A stretch of 64,000 nt of DNA from Clostridium kluyveri DSM 555 (GCF_000016505.1 NC_009706.1:1116001-1180000), one strand, 5' to 3'; counted from the first letter of the stretch, positions 54,120 to 63,267 are shown. Translations and numbers: made by a program. The notes: generated by a model not told the origin, from the letters alone.

Positions 54120-54623
54120 ATGAAGAAAAAAGGTTCTGCCCTTTTAATAGTTGTTATTATTATGATGATAGTTTTTACGTTAGCTGCATATATGGTGGAT
54201 ACCAGTATTAAAAGCAATAGGGCAGCTTCAGATACACTAAATAGAACCAGAGAATATTATAGTGCCGAAGCAGGTGTTTATGATTGCATAAATGAGATCA
54301 ACAAGAAAATTGATGGTAAAGAAGTTGACGAAAATATTGGAACCGATGGCAATACTTCAAATAAAATAACCTATAAGGATATTATAGAAGTTTATAAAGC
54401 CTCATTTCAATGTACAGAAAAACCTAATTCTGATGGGGATAATGATTCACCCAAAAAATACACCTTTAAAATCACCTCTTCAGGTAATTATGCTTCTCAA
54501 GGCTGCGGTATAGTTGCACAGGTATCCATTTATTATAATATTAATAGTGTATCAAATGTATATGAGTATTCACGTTATACTATAGATAGCTGGAAAGTTT
54601 ATAGTGCCTTAGATATTCAGTAG
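54120..54623 (+). CDS. PilX/GspK-like minor pilin without Glu5
   Basis: A 167-residue protein with a prepilin-type N-terminus, MKKKG followed by SALLIVVIIMMIVFTLAAYM. Position 5 of the mature form is Ile rather than Glu, which is the mark of GspK/PilX-type subunits placed at the very tip of the filament. NRTREYYSAEAGVYDCINEI matches the conserved A.YAAEAG segment of PilX. The ATG follows GGGAAGAAGGAAAATATT. It is the last gene of the pilus operon; no clear terminator follows in the next 127 bases, which hold only AT-rich sequence. Confidence 0.86.
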   Translation: MKKKGSALLIVVIIMMIVFTLAAYMVDTSIKSNRAASDTLNRTREYYSAEAGVYDCINEINKKIDGKEVDENIGTDGNTSNKITYKDIIEVYKASFQCTEKPNSDGDNDSPKKYTFKITSSGNYASQGCGIVAQVSIYYNINSVSNVYEYSRYTIDSWKVYSALDIQ

Positions 54624-54751
54624 CAAGTTTAAGTTTTTCTGGTTCATATTATGTAACAATAGTGTTATAATTAGCAGTATAATTTCAGGTATAGAGAATT
54701 ATCAAATATTTAATTCAAATAATAATTTTGTAAAAAGGGAGGTAATTATAT

Positions 54752-55621
54752 ATGAGATATGAAGGCATTATCTATAGGCCGCCTAGTGAAGCCTATAGCT
54801 TGATAATTCAGATTAGCGTGGGATGTGCACATAACAAGTGTACTTTTTGTAACATGTATAAAGCTAAAAAATTCAGAATAAAAAGTTTGGAAGAGGTGTA
54901 TGGGGATTTATATGAAGCAAGACAAATGTATGGACATGTAGAACGTATATTTTTGGCAGACGGAGATTCACTTGTGCTGCCCATGGAAAAATTAACGCAG
55001 ATATTGCTTAAAATAAAAGAATTATTTCCAGAATGCAAAAGAGTATCTGCTTATGCCACACCTGGAGATATTTTAAGAAAATCTCCAGAGGAGCTCAAAG
55101 AATTAAAAGAATTGGGCATAGGTATATTTTACATGGGAATAGAAAGTGGAAGTGATTTAATATTAAAAGAAATACAAAAAGGAGTTACTTCAGAGGAAAT
55201 AATAGAGGCAGGACAAAAGATTAAGAAAAGCGGTATCAAAATTTCTGTAACATTTATTTCAGGTATAGGTGGAAAGGATAAATGGCAGGAAAATGCCATG
55301 GAATCTGCAAGGGTTATAACTGCAATCAATCCTGATTATGTGGGACTTTTAACTCTCATGGTGGAACCTGGAACAAAAATGTATGATGATATTAATAGTG
55401 GAAAGTTCAAAATTCTAAGTCCAGAGGAAATTATGCTGGAAACTAGAGAATTAATTAAAAATATCCATACCACTAATTGTGTTTTTAGAAGCAACCATGC
55501 ATCAAATTATGTGGCTTTAAGTGGAACTTTATCTGAAGACGGGGAAAGGCTTATTGCTCTCATTGATGATGTTTTAAGTGGGAAATATGGATATAAGCCT
55601 GAGAAGTTCAGAAGATTATAA
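54752..55621 (+). CDS. Radical SAM protein with CX4CX2C cluster motif
   Basis: A 289-residue radical SAM protein. The cluster motif reads GCAHNKCTFCNMYKAKKFR, giving CX4CX2C instead of the usual CX3CX2C; the HNKCTFC form is, to my knowledge, common to a clostridial subgroup. Further family marks are IFLADGDSLVLP, YATPGDILRKSPEELKEL, IFYMGIESGSDLILKEI and TFISGIGGKDKWQENA, as in the Elp3/MiaB/NifB-type radical SAM core. There is no B12 or TRAM domain. The ATG follows AAAAGGGAGGTAATTATAT. It is between the pilus and chemotaxis genes but has its own terminator. Substrate is not predictable. Confidence 0.85.
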   Translation: MRYEGIIYRPPSEAYSLIIQISVGCAHNKCTFCNMYKAKKFRIKSLEEVYGDLYEARQMYGHVERIFLADGDSLVLPMEKLTQILLKIKELFPECKRVSAYATPGDILRKSPEELKELKELGIGIFYMGIESGSDLILKEIQKGVTSEEIIEAGQKIKKSGIKISVTFISGIGGKDKWQENAMESARVITAINPDYVGLLTLMVEPGTKMYDDINSGKFKILSPEEIMLETRELIKNIHTTNCVFRSNHASNYVALSGTLSEDGERLIALIDDVLSGKYGYKPEKFRRL

Positions 55622-55649
55622 GAAAAATATAATTTATAAAAATAATAAG

Positions 55650-55692
55650 AAGAGTCTAGAGTGCACTTTAAAGGGCAAGACTCTTATTTTTT
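55650..55692 (+). terminator. Terminator of the radical SAM gene
   Basis: AAGAGTCT (55650-55657) and AGACTCTT (55678-55685) form a perfect 8-bp stem with a 20-base loop, followed by ATTTTTTTA. Confidence 0.8.
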
Positions 55693-55926
55693 TATCTAAA
55701 ATTTTATAATATATGAGTAATTATTTAAAAAAGTGAATATTTTTGTAAATAACTCTATATTTCTATAAATATTTATAAAAATAAAGGAAAAACGTGAGAG
55801 ATGTAGAACATATATTATATTTACTATAATTATATTTAATTTGTTTTATAATTTAATTTATTTTTATCATAAAAATAAATATTTATGATAAATTAAATTG
55901 GAAAATGTAACATAAGGAGGATTTTT
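55693..55926 (+). other. AT-rich leader of the chemotaxis cluster with an inverted repeat
   Basis: No gene fits here. TTATCATAAA (55864-55873) and TTTATGATAA (55882-55891) are a perfect 10-bp inverted repeat 25 bases before the cheY ribosome binding site. Outer segments AATTTAATTTA (55850-55860) and TAAATTAAATT (55889-55899) extend it imperfectly. It could be a leader hairpin or a regulator site. Several TATAAT-like words occur, too many to choose a promoter; no sigma-D (flagellar) consensus is evident. Confidence 0.5.
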
Positions 55927-56289
55927 ATGAGAAAGATACTTATTGTTGATGATGCGTCTTTTATGAGGATTTCTTTAAGGACTATGCTGCAGAGAAATGG
56001 TTTTGAAGTTGTGGGAGAAGCTGAAAATGGAATATCTGCAATTTTGAAATATAAACAGTTTAATCCTGATATTGTTACTTTAGATATTACAATGCCCGAC
56101 ATGGATGGCATTGAAGTACTTAAAGAAATTAAAAAATATGATAGTGAAGCAAAAATTGTAATGATAACTGCCATGGGACAAAAAACTATGGTGAAGAAAT
56201 CTATATTAAGTGGTGCTAAGTCATTCATTGTTAAACCATTTAAAGAAGAACAGTTAATTGAAACACTTAATAAAGTGATGTTCATTTAG
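55927..56289 (+). CDS. CheY-type response regulator
   Basis: A 120-residue single-domain receiver. The acid pocket is ILIVDDASF, the phospho-acceptor Asp lies in DIVTLDITMPDMDG, Thr is in VMITAMGQ and Lys in FIVKPFKEE. The ITAMGQ form is typical of CheY in Gram-positive bacteria. The ATG follows ATAAGGAGGATTTTT. It is the first gene of cheY-cheA-cheW-mcp; the spacing to cheA is 23 bases. It probably carries the output to a flagellar motor or to the pilus machinery nearby. Confidence 0.92.
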   Translation: MRKILIVDDASFMRISLRTMLQRNGFEVVGEAENGISAILKYKQFNPDIVTLDITMPDMDGIEVLKEIKKYDSEAKIVMITAMGQKTMVKKSILSGAKSFIVKPFKEEQLIETLNKVMFI

Positions 56290-56312
56290 ATACTATTAAG
56301 AGGTAGAGAGTT

Positions 56313-58337
56313 ATGACAAATAAATACTCAAATGATCCTATGCTTGAATCCTATATATTTGAAACTTCTGATTTAATAAATAAGCTTGAAACTTTAGTGC
56401 TGGATAATGAAAATTCAAATTGTTACTGCCAGGAATGCATTGATGAAATTTTTCGTATTGTACATACAATCAAAGGTTCTTCAGCCATGATGTCCTATGA
56501 TTATATTTCAATGCTGGCTCATTCTATAGAAGATCTGTTATATTTTATCAGAGAGAATAATTCTGAAGATCTGGATTATAAAGAATTATCTGATTTAATA
56601 TTGAAATCTGTAGATTTTATAAAGGGAGAAATTGATAAAATAAAGATCGGGAATGGAGTACAGGGTATATGTGATGACATGATAAATGAAAATATAAAGT
56701 TTCTTGAAAAGCTAAGTAAATGTGATTTACCTAAAAAAGATAATATAGATAGCCAGAAGGTAGATAAATCCGATATTGATAAGAAGGATACTCTATATAA
56801 AGCTGTAATATTTTTTGAAGACAACTGCCAGATGGAAAATTTAAGAGCCTATACGGTAGTGGAAACTTTTAAAGAATTTTGCCATGAATTATATTATGTG
56901 CCTGAAGATATAATTGATAATGACAATACCTGTAATTTAATACGGGAGGAAGGATTCAAACTATTTATAAAATGTGATAAATCTTACGAGGAAGTGGAGC
57001 AAATCTTAAAACATACAGTTTTGTTAAAAAGCGTTAAACTCATAAAAATGGAAGAAGATGAAGAAGTTCATCCTGTTTCTAGGCCAAAAGAAAATGTGGA
57101 TTTAAATGGACATGTTCCCTATCAGCCTTTACCAGGGAAACAAGAAAGAATACCAGATAAATCAAATGTACAAAATTTTATAAATGTAAAGGTTGAGAAA
57201 CTTGATAAGCTTATGGATTTAGTAGAAGAAATGGTTATTGCAGAATCCATGGTAACTGAAAATCCAGATTTAAAAGGGCTAAAGTTGGATAATTTTCGAA
57301 AATCCGCAAGACAACTTCGTAAAATTACTAAAGAAATTCAGGACACAGTAATGTCTGTAAGGATGGTGCCTGTATATGGAATTTTTCATAAGATGAATCG
57401 CATAGTGCATGATATGAATAAAAAATTAAATAAGAAGGTTAAGTTAAAATTTATTGGAGAAGATACGGAAGTAGATAAAAATATAATAGAGCACATATCA
57501 GATCCTATTATGCATCTGGTGCGTAATTCAATTGATCATGGAATAGAATCTGCAGAATGCAGAAGATCTCTAGGTAAAAGTGAAATAGGTAATATTATTT
57601 TAGAGGCAAAGAATCAGGATAATTATGTTGTGGTAATGATAAAAGATGATGGAGCAGGATTTAATAAAGAAATAATTTTAAAAAAGGCGCGTGAAAAAGG
57701 GCTTTTAAAAAAATCTGCAGATGAGATGAGTGATAAGGAAATTTATGATTTAATATTCATTCCAGGATTCTCTATAAAGGAAAATATAACAGAATTCAGC
57801 GGACGTGGAGTGGGAATGGATGTAGTAATGAAAAATATTAAAGAGATTGGAGGAATAGTGACAGTTCAAAGTAAAGATAATGAAGGAACCCTCATAACCA
57901 TAAAAATACCAAGCACCCTTGCTATTATAGATGGAATAAATGTGAGGGTAGGAGATTATTATTATACCATTCCCGTTACCGTAATAACGAAATTTTTCAG
58001 ACCAAAAGCTGATGATATCTTTCATATTGAAAAAAATGAAATGATAATGGTAAGAGAAAAGTGCTGTCCCGTAATTCGTATACATAAATTATACGGAATT
58101 GAAACTAATATTAAAGAATTAGCAGATGGAATAATTGTCATGGTAAAGAATGAAGATAAGTTTGTATGCATATTTGCAGATGAGTTATTGGGTCAACAAC
58201 AGGTGGTAGTAAAACCTCTCCCGGATTATGTAAAAAGAATCAAAAATATAAAGGGTATATCCGGCTGTACAGTACTGGGAGATGGAAGTATGAGTTTAAT
58301 ACTTAACATAGGGGAATTGAATGGAAGTATTGGCTAA
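56313..58337 (+). CDS. cheA: Chemotaxis histidine kinase CheA
   Basis: A 674-residue kinase with all five domains. P1 has the phospho-acceptor His51 in IFRIVHTIKGSSAMM. P2 is near residues 170-250. P3 dimerisation contains FINVKVEKLDKLMDLVEEMV. P4 ATPase has HLVRNSIDHGIES, IKDDGAGFNKE and FSGRGVGMDVVM. P5 (about 540-674) is the CheW-like coupling domain (QQVVVKPLPDYVKRI). The ATG follows AGAGGTAGAGAGTT. It pairs with the adjacent cheW and receptor genes to form a core signalling unit. Confidence 0.96.
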   Translation: MTNKYSNDPMLESYIFETSDLINKLETLVLDNENSNCYCQECIDEIFRIVHTIKGSSAMMSYDYISMLAHSIEDLLYFIRENNSEDLDYKELSDLILKSVDFIKGEIDKIKIGNGVQGICDDMINENIKFLEKLSKCDLPKKDNIDSQKVDKSDIDKKDTLYKAVIFFEDNCQMENLRAYTVVETFKEFCHELYYVPEDIIDNDNTCNLIREEGFKLFIKCDKSYEEVEQILKHTVLLKSVKLIKMEEDEEVHPVSRPKENVDLNGHVPYQPLPGKQERIPDKSNVQNFINVKVEKLDKLMDLVEEMVIAESMVTENPDLKGLKLDNFRKSARQLRKITKEIQDTVMSVRMVPVYGIFHKMNRIVHDMNKKLNKKVKLKFIGEDTEVDKNIIEHISDPIMHLVRNSIDHGIESAECRRSLGKSEIGNIILEAKNQDNYVVVMIKDDGAGFNKEIILKKAREKGLLKKSADEMSDKEIYDLIFIPGFSIKENITEFSGRGVGMDVVMKNIKEIGGIVTVQSKDNEGTLITIKIPSTLAIIDGINVRVGDYYYTIPVTVITKFFRPKADDIFHIEKNEMIMVREKCCPVIRIHKLYGIETNIKELADGIIVMVKNEDKFVCIFADELLGQQQVVVKPLPDYVKRIKNIKGISGCTVLGDGSMSLILNIGELNGSIG

Positions 58338-58383
58338 TTTCCGCGTTCGGATAAAATAATTTGTAGTGAAGGGATCTGTAAAT

Positions 58384-58878
58384 ATGACTAAACCTGTATA
58401 TGATATTTTTGTGGAGGATGGAGAAGATACCCAAAAAGATAAGTATCTTATATTTGCACTGGCAAATGGATTCTATGGTATAGATATTAAATATGTTATT
58501 GAAATAATAGGAATTCAATCTATAAGCAAGGTGCCAGAGTTACCTGAATATATAAAAGGTATAATAAATTTGAGAGGTAAGATTATACCGGTAATGGATG
58601 TAAGGTTGAGATTTAAAGAGGAGTATAGGGAATACAATGATAGGACATGCATTATAGTGATAGAAATGGAGGATATAGCCATAGGGCTAATTGTGGATAG
58701 TGTATTGGAAGTAGCAGATATATCTGATTCAGAAATTGTAGATCCGCCAGAAATAGGAAGCCATAAAAATAGGTTTGTAAGAGGTATAGGAAAATCACAA
58801 AACAGCATAAGGCTGATTTTGAATTGCAATAAGCTATTAAATGATGAAGAAATAGATGTTTTGTCAGATAATATTTAA
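58384..58878 (+). CDS. cheW: Chemotaxis coupling protein CheW
   Basis: A 164-residue protein. ATG 58384 is chosen because GAAGGGATCTGTAAAT precedes it at suitable distance; a GTG at 58366 overlaps that site. The double beta-barrel is visible as KYLIFALANGFYGIDIKYVI, VPELPEYIKGIINLRGKIIP and GLIVDSVLEVADI, all standard CheW segments. It links CheA to the receptor encoded next. Extra N-terminal residues (VYDIFVEDGEDTQKD) are common in clostridial CheW. Confidence 0.94.
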   Translation: MTKPVYDIFVEDGEDTQKDKYLIFALANGFYGIDIKYVIEIIGIQSISKVPELPEYIKGIINLRGKIIPVMDVRLRFKEEYREYNDRTCIIVIEMEDIAIGLIVDSVLEVADISDSEIVDPPEIGSHKNRFVRGIGKSQNSIRLILNCNKLLNDEEIDVLSDNI

Positions 58879-58896
58879 CATTAAAGGAGATAAGAT

Positions 58897-60444
58897 ATGA
58901 AGTGGTTCAATAATTTTAAAATAGGAGTTAGATTACTAACTGGTTTTGGTATGATGGTAATAATTATGCTTGTTATTGGTCTGGTGGGGATAAATGGTAT
59001 AAGCAAGGTAAATGAGTTAGATACTGAATTATATGAAAAGATGACAGTACCTTTAGGAGAATTAGTTACAATGACCAGCTCTTATAATAATATAAGAACT
59101 GCTTTAAGAGATGTGGTTTTATCAAAGGATGAAACTAGCATTATAAAATATTCAGATAATGTAAGGGTAAATAGCGATAATTTTGATGATGAATTAGAAG
59201 AATTTTCAAAAACCCTTATAACTAATGAAGGAAAACAAAAAATCCGAACTCTTAAGGAAAACAAATCTAAATATATGGACATAGCCAATAAAGTTATTGA
59301 ATTATCGAAAAATAGTAAAAATGATGAAGCTGCCAATTTGATTTATAGCGAACTTACAAAAGTTCAAGAAAATATGGAAAGTGATTTAAAAACTATTGCA
59401 AGTCTTAAGGAGAGTAATGCCAAAAGTTTTTCACAGAGCAATGGTCAAACTGCCCATACAGTAAAGATATTAGTTATAGTTTTAATGGCTATAGGGATAA
59501 TTGCTGCATTAATGCTTGGAATATTTATATCATCATCTGTAAGTAAGCCTATAACAGAAATTATGTATTCTGCAAATAAAATTGCAGAAGGAGATTTAAA
59601 TATTGAGATCAAGGTTGATTCCAAGGATGAAATAGGAATACTTGAGAATAGTTTTAAAAAAATGGCGGCTCATCTAAATGAAGTCATAAAAAGTATTAAT
59701 TCTGCGGCAGATCAGGTAGCCATAGGATCCAAACAGATAGCTGATTCAGGTATAGTTCTTTCTCAAGGGGCCTCTGAGCAAGCTAGTTCCATAGAACAGC
59801 TTACAGCCTCCTTAGAAGAAATTTCTTCAAGCACGAAATTTAATGCAGATAATTCAAATGAAGCAAATAAACTTACAGAAGAAGTTAAAAGTAGTGCAAA
59901 TGAAGGAAGTTCACACATGAAAGAAATGCTCCAAAGTATGGATGAGATAAATGCGGCATCGAAAAATATACATAAAATTATAAAAGTTATAGATGAAATT
60001 GCATTTCAGACAAATATCTTGGCATTGAATGCAGCTGTAGAAGCTGCAAGGGCAGGGCAGTACGGAAAAGGTTTTGCAGTAGTGGCAGAAGAGGTAAGAA
60101 ATTTGGCTGCCAAATCAGCAGATGCAGCAAAAGAAACCACTTCTATGATAGAAAATTCAATTAAAAAATCGGAAAGAGGTACTAAAATTGTACATGAAAC
60201 GGCGGAAGCTTTTGATAAAATTGTAAAAGGTGTTATAAAAGTGGATAATATAGTAAGAGAAATAGCTTCTGCTTCCAGTGAACAAGCTGCAGGCATTGAG
60301 CAGATTAAAGGAGGGATAATGCAAGTATCAGAAGTAGTACAGCAAAATTCAACTGCATCCGAAGAAAGTGCTTCTGCCAGTGAAGAACTTTCAAGTCAGG
60401 CAGAACTTATGAGGGAACAGGTTAAAAAGTTTAAAGTAAAATAG
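58897..60444 (+). CDS. Methyl-accepting chemotaxis protein (4HB-HAMP-MA)
   Basis: A 515-residue receptor. TM1 is about residues 8-32 ([20 protein letters not shown]) and TM2 about 190-212 ([20 protein letters not shown]). The outside part is a four-helix-bundle sensor ([20 protein letters not shown]). A HAMP domain ([20 protein letters not shown]) and the methyl-accepting coiled coil follow, with the tip [20 protein letters not shown]. No C-terminal NWETF pentapeptide exists. The ATG follows AAAGGAGATAAGAT, 18 bases after cheW. Ligand unknown; the context makes it a partner of the local CheA. Confidence 0.95.
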   Translation: MKWFNNFKIGVRLLTGFGMMVIIMLVIGLVGINGISKVNELDTELYEKMTVPLGELVTMTSSYNNIRTALRDVVLSKDETSIIKYSDNVRVNSDNFDDELEEFSKTLITNEGKQKIRTLKENKSKYMDIANKVIELSKNSKNDEAANLIYSELTKVQENMESDLKTIASLKESNAKSFSQSNGQTAHTVKILVIVLMAIGIIAALMLGIFISSSVSKPITEIMYSANKIAEGDLNIEIKVDSKDEIGILENSFKKMAAHLNEVIKSINSAADQVAIGSKQIADSGIVLSQGASEQASSIEQLTASLEEISSSTKFNADNSNEANKLTEEVKSSANEGSSHMKEMLQSMDEINAASKNIHKIIKVIDEIAFQTNILALNAAVEAARAGQYGKGFAVVAEEVRNLAAKSADAAKETTSMIENSIKKSERGTKIVHETAEAFDKIVKGVIKVDNIVREIASASSEQAAGIEQIKGGIMQVSEVVQQNSTASEESASASEELSSQAELMREQVKKFKVK

Positions 60445-60459
60445 ATTTAAAATGTATGT

Positions 60460-60489
60460 GGGTCATAATACTTTAAAGGCTTATGACCC
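60460..60489. terminator. Stem-loop between the mcp and the convergent uspA gene
   Basis: GGGTCATAA and TTATGACCC form a perfect 9-bp stem with a 12-base loop. It may act for both convergent genes. The T run is poor on the plus strand and moderate on the minus strand. Confidence 0.6.
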
Positions 60490-60507
60490 TGAAAACAAAC
60501 ATATACT

Positions 60508-60921
60508 TTATTCTGGAACGACAATAACTAATGTATCGGCATTTTTCAAGACCTTGTTAGTTACAGAACCAATAATTCTAGCCAGTCCCTTTTTATTGGA
60601 CTTAGTCATAATTATTACATCATAATTATCTAATTTTGATTTTAGTAATATTTTGTCAGGAGCGGAGCCAAAATCACTATATTTTTCTACTTCATAGCCT
60701 TCAAGCTTTTTCTCGGCTTTGTCCAATATTTCATCCATATCTTTTTGAGCTTGCTCTATAGTAGAATTTGTTATAGTCATATCATTTGCCATGACGATCT
60801 CTCTGATAGTCATAAGGGTTATTGTTACTTTATCTTCTTTGAATAATTTTTTTAGCCAGTCAAGAGAGTGCATACTTCGATCAGTTCCGTCTAAAGGCAC
60901 TAAAATTTTTTTCTTTGTCAT
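60508..60921 (-). CDS. Universal stress protein, UspA family (copy 1)
   Basis: A 137-residue cytoplasmic protein. ATG 60921 is preferred over GTG 60930, since AAAAGGATGTGTTTTAC then places the site about 10 bases away. The UspA fold shows as KKILVPLDGTDRSMHSLDWL and, at the C-terminus, DVIIMTKSNKKGLARIIGSV followed by TLVIVVPE. The ATP-binding G-2X-G-9X-G(S/T) motif is only partly present (ARIIGSVTNKVL), so nucleotide binding is uncertain. A second copy lies 100 bases upstream. A short palindrome ATATAAGAGTTCTTATAT (60951-60968) precedes the gene and may be regulatory. Confidence 0.9.
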   Translation of the reverse strand: MTKKKILVPLDGTDRSMHSLDWLKKLFKEDKVTITLMTIREIVMANDMTITNSTIEQAQKDMDEILDKAEKKLEGYEVEKYSDFGSAPDKILLKSKLDNYDVIIMTKSNKKGLARIIGSVTNKVLKNADTLVIVVPE

Positions 60922-61023
60922 GTAAAACACATCCTTTTCAATAATATGTTATATAAGAGTTCTTATATATTTATATCTACTGTAATATAAATATATTTCC
61001 TTATCAAAATTTTATAATTAAGT

Positions 61024-61434
61024 TTATTCTGGAATGATAGCAACTAAGGTATTTGCATTTTTTATAATTTTGCTGGTTACAGAGCCAATCATTCTATCTA
61101 AAGCTGTCTTTGTGGATCTTGTCATAACTATCATATCAAATTTATCCTGTTCTGCTTTTTTTAATATTTTATCATCAGCATATCCAAAAGTGAGGTATTT
61201 TTCTACTTCATAACCATCAAGCTCTTTTTCAGCCTTATCTAAAACCCTATGGCTTATTTGCTGTGCTCTGTACATTTTATCCTTTATCATAGTATCTTTT
61301 GCCATAAACATTTCTACAACATTCATGAGAGTTACTTGTATTTCATCTTTTTCAAATAATTTTTTTATCCAATCAAGAGAGTGCATACTTCGGTCAGTAC
61401 CGTCTACTGGTATTAAAATTTTTCTTTTTGTCAT
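61024..61434 (-). CDS. Universal stress protein, UspA family (copy 2)
   Basis: A 136-residue paralogue of the neighbouring Usp, similar from end to end: RKILIPVDGTDRSMHSLDWI, ELDGYEVEKYLTFGYADDKI and MIVMTRSTKTALDRMIGSVT against the corresponding pieces of copy 1. ATG 61434 is chosen for its spacing to AAAAGGATGTGTTTCAC; this leader is almost identical to that of copy 1, so the duplicated unit includes the translation signal. The gap between the copies seems to hold a separate promoter region rather than an operon link. Function as a stress-related protein is by family. Confidence 0.9.
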   Translation of the reverse strand: MTKRKILIPVDGTDRSMHSLDWIKKLFEKDEIQVTLMNVVEMFMAKDTMIKDKMYRAQQISHRVLDKAEKELDGYEVEKYLTFGYADDKILKKAEQDKFDMIVMTRSTKTALDRMIGSVTSKIIKNANTLVAIIPE

Positions 61435-61604
61435 GTGAAACACATCCTTTTCAATTATTTATTTTAAGTTTATAGCAATTGCAGACGTATGTCCATTATA
61501 ACGTTTTCTATATAAAAGTATAATCCTTTCAATTTTATAATACAAGTAATTATCTTTATATTTTTAACAAAATGCTCTAATATGAAATAATGATGTAGTT
61601 ATAT

Positions 61605-62069
61605 TTAAGAGCCTATTTTATTAAATAATTTTAAGCCTAAAGCAATCAATCCAGAGGTTATCATAGGGCCTACGGGAACACCACCTAAAAAAGCAGCGGC
61701 GATTACTGCTCCTAAAATTAAAGCAGGCATAATTTCACTGTGACCTTGAATAGTTAAGTAGTTCATACCAAGTCCACTTAAATAAGTTGTAAAAAGGGAA
61801 ACTAAAAGGGCAAATATTCCAAGCCATGAGGTAAATACATTTCTAATGCTTATATAGCTTACCTTTCCATCGGCAATAGGTATTAAAATGGATGCTATAA
61901 GTATTACTAGGCCTAAAAATAATCCGTTTTCTTGTAAATAGGGAAATATAAATTTATCTGCATTTAAAAGCTTCAAGATCAAAAGGAAGCAGGTAGCTAA
62001 TGCCACAGAATTAGCTCTCCCAAGTACAGAAGCAGTTAGTATTATTATTAATATAATGGTGGATTCCAA
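61605..62069 (-). CDS. DUF441 family membrane protein
   Basis: A 154-residue integral membrane protein with four to five hydrophobic helices (TIILIIILTASVLGRANSVA; GLFLGLVILIASILIPIADG; WLGIFALLVSLFTTYLSGLG; GAVIAAAFLGGVPVGPMITS). The GVPVGPMI.SG motif and the length fit the DUF441 (YeaL/YtwI) family of unknown function. The TTG start at 62069 follows AAGGAGATGAGTTAAA. It is monocistronic by position. Transport is an obvious guess, but nothing in the sequence shows it. Confidence 0.87.
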   Translation of the reverse strand: MESTIILIIILTASVLGRANSVALATCFLLILKLLNADKFIFPYLQENGLFLGLVILIASILIPIADGKVSYISIRNVFTSWLGIFALLVSLFTTYLSGLGMNYLTIQGHSEIMPALILGAVIAAAFLGGVPVGPMITSGLIALGLKLFNKIGS

Positions 62070-62412
62070 TTTAACTCATCTCCTTAATGGTAGTGGGCGG
62101 ATAAACAGTTACATTTGAGAAAATATATGATTTTAAATATTTAAATATGACAATAACCAATATAGTTGACTTTAATTTTTTTATAAAGAATAATAATATA
62201 TCTTTTACGTATAATTAAAATAAAGAAACTGTTGAATAGAATGATTAAAATAAAGATTGTTATGAAAATATCAAGTATATTTTACTTATGGCGTCCAATT
62301 TACGATAAAGCAGGAATTTTGCTGTGATTTATAGTATTATAGTATTATAAGTATTGAAGGTATGAAGGTATTCATAATATGCCTTTATTATATTGTTAAG
62401 GAGGGAATTTTT
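62070..62412. other. Divergent AT-rich intergenic region
   Basis: It contains promoters for both divergent genes but none that I can fix; TTGACT at 62166-62171 is a possible -35. Short direct repeats of TATAGTATTA occur near 62330-62352. I see no RNA gene or riboswitch. Confidence 0.4.
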
Positions 62413-62979
62413 ATGGATGATGATAGGATTGTAGATTTTAATGTTCTTAAAAACAAAGCCAGAGAAAAAGATGTGGAGAAGTTTGAAGATTATGTATATG
62501 GACTCAGCTATGATATGTCTCAAGGTAAATTAACTATGGCCGATTTTTCTGAAAAGATTCAAAAGTATATGGAAAAAAATAATATATCTCATGAAAAGCT
62601 GTTTAACATTCAAAAAGAACTTATGAAAAGATATGGATTTAACATAGAAGATATAGAAAAACAAATGAAGAGTATGGGAATTGACATATCATCTTTAGAA
62701 AAGGGAAATGATTATGAAACCATTAGAAAAACTTTGAGTTTTCAGGAAAAATATAAAAAAGACATAGGAAATGTACTAATGACTACATATACTATAAATA
62801 ATTCTGTAAATAACTTATCCATATTTATAAGTGAAGAAAAAGTGATTTTAGAAAGTACTGGAAAAATAAATCTACAGGATACTGAATTAAATGAATTTTT
62901 ATGTTCTTATAAGAAAATACTGAAGGATAAAAAACTTATGATTTATTTATGTGAAAATATGGGGGTATTTGAATATTAA
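62413..62979 (+). CDS. Conserved clostridial protein, DUF3867-like
   Basis: A 188-residue soluble, acidic, helical protein. ATG 62413 is chosen because TTAAGGAGGGAATTTTT precedes it. The first half is helical (VDFNVLKNKAREKDVEKFED; YDMSQGKLTMADFSEKIQKY), as in the clostridial DUF3867 family, whose function is unknown. The second half looks like alternating strands and helices (VNNLSIFISEEKVILEST; FLCSYKKILKDKKLMIYLCE). No catalytic motif is visible. The family name is from memory of its length and N-terminal pattern, so it deserves a profile search. Confidence 0.7.
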   Translation: MDDDRIVDFNVLKNKAREKDVEKFEDYVYGLSYDMSQGKLTMADFSEKIQKYMEKNNISHEKLFNIQKELMKRYGFNIEDIEKQMKSMGIDISSLEKGNDYETIRKTLSFQEKYKKDIGNVLMTTYTINNSVNNLSIFISEEKVILESTGKINLQDTELNEFLCSYKKILKDKKLMIYLCENMGVFEY

Positions 62980-63101
62980 ATTATTCTTGTGTACATATAA
63001 TAAAAAGTAAAGGATTATATACGTAATAATTTTGAAAGAAGAGATGAGAAATATCAAAATGTTCTCTTGTTAAATACATAGATTAGATAACCAAGTGATT
63101 T

Positions 63102-63154
63102 TAAGGTTCAGCTCTAGACTTTTCATGAAAAATATTTCTTACATCTGAACCTTA
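63102..63154. other. Structured intergenic element with a 10-bp stem
   Basis: TAAGGTTCAG (63102-63111) and CTGAACCTTA (63145-63154) pair perfectly around a 33-base loop that holds an inner palindrome, TTTTCATGAAAA. It lies in the 288-base gap after the DUF3867-like gene and before a convergent gene. It could be the terminator of the former, a small structured RNA, or a protein-binding site. No long T run follows. Confidence 0.5.
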
Positions 63155-63267
63155 GAAGACCTTAGTCAGTTAGATTTTATAGGTTACATTGAAGAATTTA
63201 ATTTTGTATATTTATAGTAAGATTAATATATAAATTTATTTATTGAATTTTACTGTAGATATGCTAA

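Noticed and set aside
63102-63154. A tRNA gene, suggested by GGTTCAG.
   Set aside because: No cloverleaf, no acceptor stem or CCA-adjacent layout can be drawn; the GGTTCAG is one arm of a simple inverted repeat.
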